Shown here one piece after another: positions 18,199 through 26,800 of a DNA stretch of 64,000 nucleotides. The DNA is from Fen-1058 sp964398185 (lineage in GTDB: Bacteria > Chloroflexota > Anaerolineae > Fen-1058). The notes beneath the pieces were generated by a model. That model saw only the letters and a list, made by a program, of their open reading frames with translations, ran no database searches and was not told the origin of the DNA. Within the stretch, counting starts at the first letter, position 1, and each line of letters begins with the position of its first letter. The DNA lies in the NCBI GenBank assembly GCA_964398185.1, contig CAYNML010000012.1, positions 25,666 to 89,665 on the forward strand. Reading direction: 5' to 3'. The position numbers were made by a program, and so were the translations under genes.

Positions 18199-18613
18199 TC
18201 ACGCTGCGCCCCGCTCCTTGACCCACTGCGTATCCATGCGCGCGAGGCGATTCTTCTTCACATTCTCCCGCATGATCCAGGCCACATCGCGATCAGGATG
18301 GACGAGCCACTTCGCCATCGCACGCTTGCCTTTTGCACCAACTCCAGATTGGCGCGCGGTCCCGGCAAGCTGGATTCTTTCAAAAGGAATTGAGGGTCTT
18401 CCGACTTTGGCGGGAAACCGTCGGTGCATCGTCATTGCGAGCGCTTCCTGCGAAGCAATCTCCTTTCGACCGGTACTGAGATTGCTTCGTCGCGAACAGC
18501 GCTCCTCGCAATGACGCACGTTGGTGACAATAATCCCGCTGAACCCGGAAGAGCCGGAATTGATCCCAATCGCGGAGAGTGCGCAGCGTTTGACGATAGG
18601 CTTCGGCTTTCAT
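18199..18613 (-). pseudogene. broken HEAT-repeat-like gene, split by a MITE
   Basis: An ATG at 18613 starts MKAEAYRQTLRTLRDWDQF. The 162-bp element at 18394-18555 interrupts this frame. If the element and one copy of the 8-bp target duplication are removed, the frame continues as LLKESSLPGPRANLELVQKA. A second lesion follows: the end of the gene (KWLVHPDRDVAWIMREN to KERGAA and a stop at 18199) is in another frame and would normally lie much farther along, so an internal deletion is likely. The LPGPR.NLEL and HPDRDVAWI..EN segments resemble small HEAT-repeat proteins. Family membership is my judgement, but the disruption is plain in the sequence. Confidence 0.75.
18394..18555. mobile_element. 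162-bp MITE with terminal inverted repeats and 8-bp target duplication
   Basis: Direct repeats GGAATTGA at 18386-18393 and 18556-18563 flank the element. Its ends, GGGTCTTCCG at the left and the complement of GGCTCTTCCG at the right, form imperfect inverted repeats that extend over about 22 bases (both with GCGGGA). Inside is a long hairpin whose outer arms are CGTCATTGCGAG and CTCGCAATGACG, a widespread REP-like motif. There is no coding capacity, so movement would need a transposase elsewhere. The right 51 bases are repeated exactly at 63950-64000 in the opposite orientation. Confidence 0.85.
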
Positions 18614-18707
18614 GTTTCTTCAATGAACAAGAAACCGGCTTTCTCCGCTTTGAAGGCTCGCTTCCATTCAGAACAGAGAATCCCGGTCTCTTCGCCATCA
18701 ACTATCT

Positions 18708-18792
18708 GACTATCGCACTATTGGACTATCGCACTATTGGACTATCGCACTATTGGACTATCGCACTATTGGACTATCGCACTCACTGACTA
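18708..18792. repeat. tandem 16-bp array ending in a stop codon
   Basis: The 16-bp unit GACTATCGCACTATTG is repeated about 4.75 times from 18708 to 18783. After a short degenerate stretch (ACTCACTGACTA) it runs into the reverse-strand TAG stop (18790-18792) of the ABC-2 permease. The stop belongs to a TAGT word, as do the units themselves. There are no unique spacers, so it is not a CRISPR. The remaining spacer to the pseudogene (18614-18707) holds nothing recognisable. Confidence 0.9.
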
Positions 18793-20040
18793 CCGCCGCA
18801 GCTCTTGCAACAAGCGCTTGAAGTTCAGCGTGTTAAACGACAGCAGCGTATCGGCGCGGAAAAAGCGCGCGGCATAGACGATGATGCCGTAAGTCGTGAC
18901 CGCCAGCAGCACCAGCCCCAGCGCCAGCTGTCCAAACGGCACCGGTCCGCTGGCCAACCGCGTGATCATCGTCACGGGCGATGTCAACGGGAACAGGCTT
19001 AAGAATGTCGTCAACGCGCCGTCGGGCGTCTGGATCAACACCGAGTTCAGCATCAACGGAATGAACAACGGCGACAGCACCAGGAAGGTGAACTGCGTCC
19101 CTTCACGCGTCGAGGGGGCCAACGCGCCCACGGCGCCCAACAGCGAAGCGTACAGCAGATACCCCAGGATAAAGTATAGAATCGCCCAGAAGAAGAAGCC
19201 ATCCGGCAGACCCAGACTGCTCAGCCCTGCCAGGGACAGGCCGCCGAAGATCAGCAGCGCGCCGCCCCAGATCGCCACTTGCAGCAGCGCGACCACGGCC
19301 AGCCCCAAAATCTTGCCCAGCATCAAGTCACGCGGGCGCAGGCTCAGCAGCAAAATCTCGATAGTGCGATTCTCCTTTTCCTTCGACACGCTTTGCAGCA
19401 TGAAGCCGCCCGTCATGGTGATGACCAGATAGAAGATCATCAGCACCGCAAACGGCACGCCCAGGCCGCTGAAGTCGTCGTTGTCGTCCCGCTGCGCCTC
19501 CTGCGGCGCCAGCGCCTGAAACGTCACGTCGGGAGTTGGATCGTCCAGCAAACTTGCCAGGTCGGCGTCTTTCACCAGATTCAGGCGCAGCACATACTCA
19601 AAGTAGGCGTTGTTCTCCAGGCTGTTGAACAAGCTAAAGTTGGGATCCACGACGATGAGATCACCGCTCTGGATGAAGCGGGCCGGCACCAAGTAATACT
19701 TGGCGATTGCCCCTTGCGCCAGCGCCGCTTGCGCCGCCGCTTCCGTGGGATACGCTTGCAGCGGACCCGCCGTCTGCCAAGGATTGTCACTCGGGGGTGG
19801 TGCGGGAATCTGCTCGATGATACCGGCGAGGTCCACATACCCGATCGGTTTGCCGGCCGCCATCATGCCGCCTAACAACGGATTCGATCCGCCCGTCGCC
19901 ATCGAACTTTGCGCCAGTGACTGCGAACCCAGGCTCAACGCCAGGATGAACGCCGGCAACAGGAAAGTCGTCAGCCAGAACGATCGCTTCTGCAGCGTCG
20001 TCGCAATTTCGTGTTTGATGACCAACCAGACATTGCTCAT
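18790..20040 (-). CDS. ABC-2 type permease (NatB-like), second copy
   Basis: This 416-residue permease starts with VWLVIKHEIATTLQKRSFWLTTFLLP, the usual NatB opening with one membrane helix. A soluble extracellular domain follows (about 50-185), then five to six helices. The motif KEKENRTIEILLLSLRP marks the ABC2_membrane_3 family. It lies 7 bases after a homologous permease and two genes after the ATPase, forming a Na+- or peptide-type exporter with two different permeases. The two permeases share layout and the KENRTIE motif, so they probably arose by duplication. Its substrate is unknown. Confidence 0.9.
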   Translation of the reverse strand: MSNVWLVIKHEIATTLQKRSFWLTTFLLPAFILALSLGSQSLAQSSMATGGSNPLLGGMMAAGKPIGYVDLAGIIEQIPAPPPSDNPWQTAGPLQAYPTEAAAQAALAQGAIAKYYLVPARFIQSGDLIVVDPNFSLFNSLENNAYFEYVLRLNLVKDADLASLLDDPTPDVTFQALAPQEAQRDDNDDFSGLGVPFAVLMIFYLVITMTGGFMLQSVSKEKENRTIEILLLSLRPRDLMLGKILGLAVVALLQVAIWGGALLIFGGLSLAGLSSLGLPDGFFFWAILYFILGYLLYASLLGAVGALAPSTREGTQFTFLVLSPLFIPLMLNSVLIQTPDGALTTFLSLFPLTSPVTMITRLASGPVPFGQLALGLVLLAVTTYGIIVYAARFFRADTLLSFNTLNFKRLLQELRR

Positions 20041-20047
20041 GCTTATC

Positions 20048-21265
20048 CTACCCTTCAGCCCCGGTGCGCACGGCGCGCAGCATGCTCTTCACATCCAGCC
20101 GCTGGCCGTATTGCAGCATCCCCAAACGGAAGATGCGCGCCGCCGCCCACACCATGAAAATCGCCGAAGCGGTCACGGCGATCCACCCCACGATCATCTC
20201 CCACAACGGAATGGTCGTCATACCCCAGCGCAGCGCAATAGTGAGGAACGACGTTGTCGGAAAGATCGTCAACAGCGTCGCCAGCGGACTGTTGGGCGCC
20301 GAGAAGAACACGACCATGAAGAAGAAGGGCAGTGTGAACAGCATACTCAGCGCGCCGGCAATCTGCTGGCCCTGGCGCGTCTCAGTCACCATGCTGCCCA
20401 CGGCAATCATCATGCCAGAGATCAGCGCGTAAGTGGGCAGGAAGAATACCGCCAGTGTCAGGAACATGCTCCACGGCATGGTGATCGCCTGCAGCGCTTC
20501 GATGAACTGCGCCCCGACGATGAGGCTGACCGCGATTGTCAGCGCCAGAATGCCGATCTGCGTCAACGCCACCGCCATCAACCCGATCGTCTTACCGCCG
20601 ATCATTTGGCCCGGCGTCAATGACGTCACCATCACTTCGATGGTGCGATTCTCTTTCTCATCTGAGACTGCCTCCATCAGGTAACTGCCCGAGCTGATCA
20701 CGACGATGCTGAAAAACAGGCCGATGAAGAACGGCACGAAGATGTTGATAAATGATTCGCCACTAATTTCCTGCCGCCCGTCCACCGAGCGCGCAATGAG
20801 GTTGACGCCCTGCTGCGCGCGTGCGGCCACGTCGGCGGGCAGCGCCGTGCTCAAATTCAGGCGTATCAGATTATCGAAGCGGCGCTGCGCCTCGCCGCGC
20901 GGGGCTTTGTCCCAGTAAATCAACTGCGCCTGCCGTGAGGTTAGATAGTCGGCGGGCAGCACGTAATAGGCCTGAATCTCCCGGTCTTCCAGCGCCGCGC
21001 GCGCCTGCGCCTCGTCGGCAAAGGCCAGCAGCGCTACCGGATTGGGACCCTCGTCGAAGTTCGCCGGCAGTTCGATGATCTTCAGCAGCCCGGCTTGATC
21101 CACATAGCCGATGGGGCTGTTATTCTCGCCGGCGATGACCACGATGATGGCAAGCGCCGTGATGCCGACGAAAAACAGCGGCATCGCCAGCGTACCCAGC
21201 ACGAACGACCGCTTGCGCGCGATCTTCAAGTATTCATGTTTGGCCACCACCCAGAACTTACGCAT
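20048..21265 (-). CDS. ABC-2 type permease (NatB-like), first copy
   Basis: This 405-residue permease opens with RKFWVVAKHEYLKIARKRSF and a first helix. It continues with a large external domain and a C-terminal helix bundle bearing DEKENRTIEVMVTSL. The ATG at 21265 overlaps the end of the upstream ATPase gene by 8 bases, suggesting translational coupling. It pairs with the ATPase and the second permease in a three-gene exporter operon. Confidence 0.9.
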   Translation of the reverse strand: MRKFWVVAKHEYLKIARKRSFVLGTLAMPLFFVGITALAIIVVIAGENNSPIGYVDQAGLLKIIELPANFDEGPNPVALLAFADEAQARAALEDREIQAYYVLPADYLTSRQAQLIYWDKAPRGEAQRRFDNLIRLNLSTALPADVAARAQQGVNLIARSVDGRQEISGESFINIFVPFFIGLFFSIVVISSGSYLMEAVSDEKENRTIEVMVTSLTPGQMIGGKTIGLMAVALTQIGILALTIAVSLIVGAQFIEALQAITMPWSMFLTLAVFFLPTYALISGMMIAVGSMVTETRQGQQIAGALSMLFTLPFFFMVVFFSAPNSPLATLLTIFPTTSFLTIALRWGMTTIPLWEMIVGWIAVTASAIFMVWAAARIFRLGMLQYGQRLDVKSMLRAVRTGAEG

Positions 21266-22175
21266 GGTTTGGCTCCTGCGTGCCCTGCACCGTCCAGATG
21301 AAGATGTCGTCCAGCGACGGCTCGGCGATCTCGAAACGCTCGATCTTGATCCCGTCGCGCGCGGCCAGCGCCTTGAACACATCCTGCGGCCCGGTGCCCT
21401 GCGCCAGCGACAGGCGCCAGTCGCCGTTGACCTGCCGCGCTTCCAGCACGCCGGGCACATTCAAGAAATCGCCCTGCCCGGTCAGCGTCACGGCATTGCC
21501 TGCAAAGTTGCGCTTGATCTGATCGACCTCGCCGTACAGCACCGTGCGCCCCTTGTTGATCAATGCGATGCGGCTGCACAGGGCCTCTACCTGGTGCATC
21601 TGGTGCGTGCACATGATGATGGCCTTGCCCGCCGCCTGCTGCTCGCGGATGATGTCTTCCACCAGCCGCGTATTCACCGGGTCAAGGCCAGAGAACGGTT
21701 CGTCAATCACGACCAGATCAGGCTCGTGCAACAGCGTCGCGATGACTTGCGCTTTCTGCTGCATGCCCTTGCTCAACTCCTGCACCTTCTTGAAACGGTG
21801 ATCATACAGATCGAGCCGCTTCAGCCAGTCGGGCAGGCGGCGTTTCGCTTCGGCCTCGCTCAGGCCCTTCAAGCGCGCCAGGAAGATCAACGTCGGCTCC
21901 AGTTTCAAATCCTTGTACAGGCCGCGCTCTTCCGGCAGATAGCCGATGCGATTCTTCTTCGCCTCATCCATCTGGCCGCCCAGCACGCTGATCTCGCCGT
22001 GATCGGCCGTAAAAATATCCAGCATCATGCGGATGCTGGTGGTCTTGCCTGCGCCGTTCGGCCCCAGCAGCCCGAAAATCTCGCCGGGATACACTTCGAA
22101 CGAGACGTCTTCCACAGCGCACACCGCGCCGAAATTCTTTCTGAGATGAGAGACCATGGCAGTTGGAGTAGTCAT
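21258..22175 (-). CDS. ABC exporter ATPase, NatA-like
   Basis: This 305-residue ATPase energises the two NatB-like permeases. Walker A is GPNGAGKTT, the signature is LSKGMQQK (a common NatA variant of LSGGQ), and Walker B with the catalytic Glu is VVIDEPFSGLDP. The C-terminal third carries the extra domain of the NatA/DUF4162 group. The ATG at 22175 has AAGGA nine bases upstream, and an earlier start 33 bases away has no such site. The family includes Na+ and drug exporters, but the cargo here is not shown. Confidence 0.93.
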   Translation of the reverse strand: MTTPTAMVSHLRKNFGAVCAVEDVSFEVYPGEIFGLLGPNGAGKTTSIRMMLDIFTADHGEISVLGGQMDEAKKNRIGYLPEERGLYKDLKLEPTLIFLARLKGLSEAEAKRRLPDWLKRLDLYDHRFKKVQELSKGMQQKAQVIATLLHEPDLVVIDEPFSGLDPVNTRLVEDIIREQQAAGKAIIMCTHQMHQVEALCSRIALINKGRTVLYGEVDQIKRNFAGNAVTLTGQGDFLNVPGVLEARQVNGDWRLSLAQGTGPQDVFKALAARDGIKIERFEIAEPSLDDIFIWTVQGTQEPNHA

Positions 22176-22345
22176 GAGGAATCCTTCTGTAAGTGAGATA
22201 ACCAGCATCGATTGTAAGGCCGCTCAGGCAGAGCTGCCTGTAAGCCAGCCGCCACACAGCCGACATTTGGCGGAACGCGCCCGGATTATACCGGCAACCG
22301 GAGTTCTGGCGAACTCCAGTTGCGGCATTAGGCAGATGAGTGTAG

Positions 22346-23866
22346 TTATTTTGCGTGGACAGCACAATACTGCGACTGGGGCAGCGGACGATTGCGGCAG
22401 GGCGCTCCGGACTTGGTCACCGCATGGCAGCGGCCATTAGCGGGAGGTGGCTTGATCGGCGAGAGGGCCGATCGAGTTGGGGAGACCAGCCGCAACAGAT
22501 CGTTCAACTCAGCGTGATACATTTCGACCATCGTCTGCGGATCCGGGATCAAGCCGGCATCGCTGGCAAAGCCGACAAACACATTGCCCGCATAACTCAA
22601 GATGCTGAAGCCCAGTCCAATCTCGCCTGCGCGCGGCACCCAAAACATGAGACTGCTCAAGCGCTGCCCGGCCAGATAGATGGAGCGGCGCGGGCCGGGC
22701 ACGTTGGTCATGACGGCCGACGTCTTGGCCGCGAAGAAGTCGATAATCAACTTTTCAATCTGCTGCGGCGTCAGGCCCATGAGGCTCAGCACCGTGAAAG
22801 CCACCAGCGCTTCCGGCGTGCCTTTGATGTCATCCATGCGCCGCTTCAGCACTTGCAGCCGCTGCACCGGATCGCGCACCCCCACCGGCAGCGACAAAAT
22901 CACCAGCCCAAATTGATTGCCCAACTTGCTGAGATCTTTTGAGGCGCGAATGCTGACCGGCACCATGGCGCGCACGTTTACGCCCGTGGTGTCCTGCCCG
23001 CGCTGCTCCAGATAGCGGCGCAGCGCCCCCGTGGCGGCCGTCAACAACACATCGTTCACCGTGCCCCGCAGCGCGCGCCCCACGCGGATCACCTCGCCCA
23101 GCGGAATCGCCGCCGACCACGCCGCGCGCTTCTCCACGCCACACGTTCCATTGATGAGCGTCTGCTGATCGGGGCTGAGCAACAGCAGCTTGGCCGCCGC
23201 ATTCACGCCCAGCGCGCCCAGGCTAACGGCCTGTGTCACCCGTGCCGGATCGGTAAGCGTGATCAACGCCTCGCGCGAGACCGTGCGCGCCGCAGCCGAA
23301 GCGGCGTCCAGCAACTGCGCCAGCGGGCGGAACGGGGTGGAACTCGATCGGACCTCGAGCACCCGATCGGCAGGAGCGGGCCGTTGGAACGCACTATCAC
23401 CGGGCTGCGCATCCGTCAGCGCCAGCAGCACCTGCACCAGCGCCAGCCCGTCGGCAATGCAGTGGTGCAGCACAGGCACCAGCGCGCAGCCGCCCTGATA
23501 ATTATCCACGCAATAAATGCGCCACAACGGATGCGCGCGGTCGAGCGGCTGACTCATCAGCTCACCCACCAGCTGCTGTAGTTCGATCTGGCCGGCAGGT
23601 GCGGGCAAGCTCACCTGCGGCAGATGATAGTTCAGATCGAAGCGCGGATCGGTTTCCCAGCGCGGCAGGCCCACCCCCCACGGCCATTCGCGCACACGCT
23701 GCCGGAAGCGATCGTAGACCAGCAAGCGCTCATGCACCAGCTCGATCAACCGCGCGCGATCGATCGGAGCGTCGAAGATCATCACGCCCACAATCTGTGC
23801 CAGATTGCCTGGTCGATCCATGCGCAGCCAGGCCGCATCCACACCGGTAAAGAATTCGTTGCTCAT
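22346..23866 (-). CDS. wax ester synthase/diacylglycerol acyltransferase with zinc-type tail
   Basis: This 506-residue WS/DGAT makes wax esters or triacylglycerol from acyl-CoA. The catalytic motif HHCIADG is at 134-140, and the later conserved VMTNVPGPRRSIYLAG is present. The unusual part is the last 30 residues, which are not usual for the family: C480, C490, C501 and H504 in a CHAVTKSGAPC ... CAVH pattern that could bind one zinc. The stop is clear and codon use does not change, so a true fusion is likely. The gene lies directly after the large hybrid kinase gene on the same strand, 18 bases apart. Confidence 0.9.
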   Translation of the reverse strand: MSNEFFTGVDAAWLRMDRPGNLAQIVGVMIFDAPIDRARLIELVHERLLVYDRFRQRVREWPWGVGLPRWETDPRFDLNYHLPQVSLPAPAGQIELQQLVGELMSQPLDRAHPLWRIYCVDNYQGGCALVPVLHHCIADGLALVQVLLALTDAQPGDSAFQRPAPADRVLEVRSSSTPFRPLAQLLDAASAAARTVSREALITLTDPARVTQAVSLGALGVNAAAKLLLLSPDQQTLINGTCGVEKRAAWSAAIPLGEVIRVGRALRGTVNDVLLTAATGALRRYLEQRGQDTTGVNVRAMVPVSIRASKDLSKLGNQFGLVILSLPVGVRDPVQRLQVLKRRMDDIKGTPEALVAFTVLSLMGLTPQQIEKLIIDFFAAKTSAVMTNVPGPRRSIYLAGQRLSSLMFWVPRAGEIGLGFSILSYAGNVFVGFASDAGLIPDPQTMVEMYHAELNDLLRLVSPTRSALSPIKPPPANGRCHAVTKSGAPCRNRPLPQSQYCAVHAK

Positions 23867-23883
23867 GGTCTCTCTCCGCGCTG

Positions 23884-26800
23884 CTAGGCCAGCTGGCGCT
23901 TCACTTCCTTCACCAGCCGCTCGGCGTCGTACGGCTTCTGAATGAAGCCCACCTCGCTCTGATCGCCAAAACGCGCTGCGACCTCATCTTGACTGTACCC
24001 CGACGACAGCAGGACGCGCACATGCGCATTGATCTGGCGCAGTTCGCGCAGTGTCTCTTCACCGTTAAGGCCCGGCATGGACAGGTCCAGCAAAATTAAT
24101 CCAATGTCGGTCTGCCGTTGCCGGAATAGCTCAATTCCCGCGCGGCCGTCCGGCGCGCTGAGCACCGTCACCCCTTCCAGCTCCAAAATGTCGGTGACGG
24201 CATCACGCACCGGCGCCTCATCGTCAATCACCAGGACTAACTGATGTGTCATATCCACCTCCTGCCAGGCCGGCGCAGACACTGCTTCCACCGCGGTTAC
24301 TGTGCCACCCGGTAGAATAATCTCAAACGTCGTACCCACCTGCGGTGTACTGGTCACCTTTAAGCCGCCGCCGTGACCCCGCACGATGCCCAGCACAGCA
24401 GCCAGTCCCAGGCCGCGGCCGGTGAACTTGGTGGAAAAGAACGGGTCGAAGATGCGCGCCAGTGTTTCAGCATCCATGCCGTGGCCGTTGTCGGCCACGC
24501 TCAACTGCACATAGTCGCCTGCCGGCAGTGCCTGCTCGCCGATCTGCCACGCGGCCGCGGTCTCAGGACTCAAGATCAACCGCTGGGTGCGCACCACCAC
24601 CTCGCCGGCCCGGTCGCCAATCGCTTCCGCGGCATTGATGATGAGATTCATGATCACTTGCTGCAATTGCCCGGCATCACCCACAATGACAGGCAGCGGG
24701 GCTGCCAAATCCGAACGCAGCGCCACTTGTTTGGGCACGGCCACTTCAAACAGGTGCAGATTCTCCTGGATCAGCCGGTTTAGATCGATGGGCCGCCGTT
24801 CAAACTGGCCGCGGCCGGAATACGCCAGCAACTGCCGTGTCAAATCGGCGGCACGGCGCGCCGCCGATACGGCCTTCTCGATGGGGGCGCGCGCCGGATT
24901 GTGGTCACCCAGCTGACTCAAGGCCAGCGACGTCTGACCCAAAATCGCCACCAATAGATTATTGAAGTCATGCGCAATGCCGCCTGCCAGCAGACCCAGG
25001 CTTTCCATCTTCTGGGCGCGGCGCAGCGCCTCTTCGGTGCGGCGGCGCTCGGTGACGTCTGTCGCCAGCACCACCTCGGCGGGTCGTCCATCCAGCACCA
25101 GTGTGTGCGAAGTGATCTCGACCTCAATCAAGCTGCCGTCTTTCCGGCGGTGCCGCCACACCCCGGCCTCGCCCAGTCCCTGTGTCACCTGCCTGACATT
25201 CTCTAACAGCGCAGGCGCATCCTGGGCCGGTCGGATGTCAACGACGGTCATGTTCAGGAACTCTTCGCGCGAGTAACCATAGTGGCTGATTGCCGCATCA
25301 TTTACGGCCAGGAAGCGCAGCGTCTCCAGATCGTAGGCCCACATGGGGTGCGGATTACTGTCGAACAAGATGCGATAGCGCTCTTCCGAATCCCGCAGCG
25401 CCTGGGCGGTGCGCTCACGCTCAGTCATATCCACGGCCACCCCGATGACGCCGTTCAACTCATCCTGCTGAGAAGTCAAGGGTGACAACCACACTTCATA
25501 GGCGCGCTGATTGAGCTCAAGGATGACATTTAATGGTTCGCCGGCCAGCGCCAGCTGCATGGCCGCGGCAAGGCGCGGCAGATCTCGCACGATCTCAAAC
25601 ACCGATCGGCCCACCAGATTCTCAGCTGGAGTGTCCAGCGCCTCCAGGCCGCGCCCTTCGACAAACGTGAAGCATCCATCGCGATCGAGCGCAAACAGAA
25701 TGACCGGTATATTGGCCGTGACGGCTCGCAGCCGCGCCTCGCTGGCGCGCAGCGCCGCCTCGGCCCGCTGCCGATCGGTGATGTCAATGTTGACGCCGAT
25801 GATCCCCTGAATTTCGCCTTCACTCCAGATGGGCGCAATAATCTCGTGAAAATGGCGCTGCTCGCCGTCCAGCTCGTACGTCACTTCGCCTTGCACGACC
25901 TCGCCGGCAAACGCGCGGCGATTGCTGGAGTCCCAGTGAGCGCGCAGAGGCCCTGGCAGATCGAGTTGATCGACGCGCTGACCAAGCCGTTCGCCCCAAT
26001 GTCGCGCGCTGATCGAATTCTGCAGAACATATCGGCGATCCATATCCATGGCCCAAAAATCAAACGGCAGGCTTTCCACGGCGGCCGTCAAACGGGCGGC
26101 GTTCTGGCGCGCTTCGGTGTACAAGCGGGCGCGGGTGATGGCGGTGTTGACGTGCTCGCTGAGCGCAATCATCAGGCGCAGGTCGGCTTCGGTCAGCCGG
26201 TAGCCGCGCGTGCTTTCGATGTTCAGCACGCCCGCCACGCGGCCGGCGTCCAGCAACGGCACGGCCACCTCGGAAATGATGTCGTCCATCGTCGCCAGAA
26301 AGGCTGGCTCGGCAAACACATCTTCCACGAGTTCAGGCCGGCCAGATCGCGCCACGCGCCCCATGACGCCGGACGCCAGCGGCACCTCGGACAACACCAG
26401 ATCATAGCCCACCTGGTGCTGGAGCCGCAGAACGTGCTCGTGCAGCACATACAGACTGACCAGCGTATAACCAAAGGTATCGGCGATGGCGTTGACCACC
26501 GTGCGGAACAGCTCCGCCAAGTTCAGTTCCCCCGTCATCGCCGTGCGCACCCGATCGAGCAGCGTCAATTCCTGCGCCTGCCGCTGCGCCGCTTCAAAGA
26601 GATCGTGATAGCGCTGCTCGCTGTCGCGCAGCGCCGTCTCAGAACGCTTCCGCTCCGTGATGTCTTGAATCCAGGCAAAGAAGGTCGTGCGCCCTTTCCA
26701 GCGAAACGGTCCGCTGACCAATTCCACCGGGAAGATGGTGCCGTCCTTCTTGCGATGGTAGCGCAGCGGAACGGACATGGTACCGCCAGCCAGCGCCTGC

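Noticed and set aside
18394..18555. Small coding gene or insertion sequence with transposase
   Set aside because: The open frames over it are made of the repeat itself and change with orientation. No transposase motif is present.
18708..18783. Possible CRISPR array
   Set aside because: The 16-bp units are directly adjacent with no unique spacers, and no cas genes are present. It is a simple tandem repeat.
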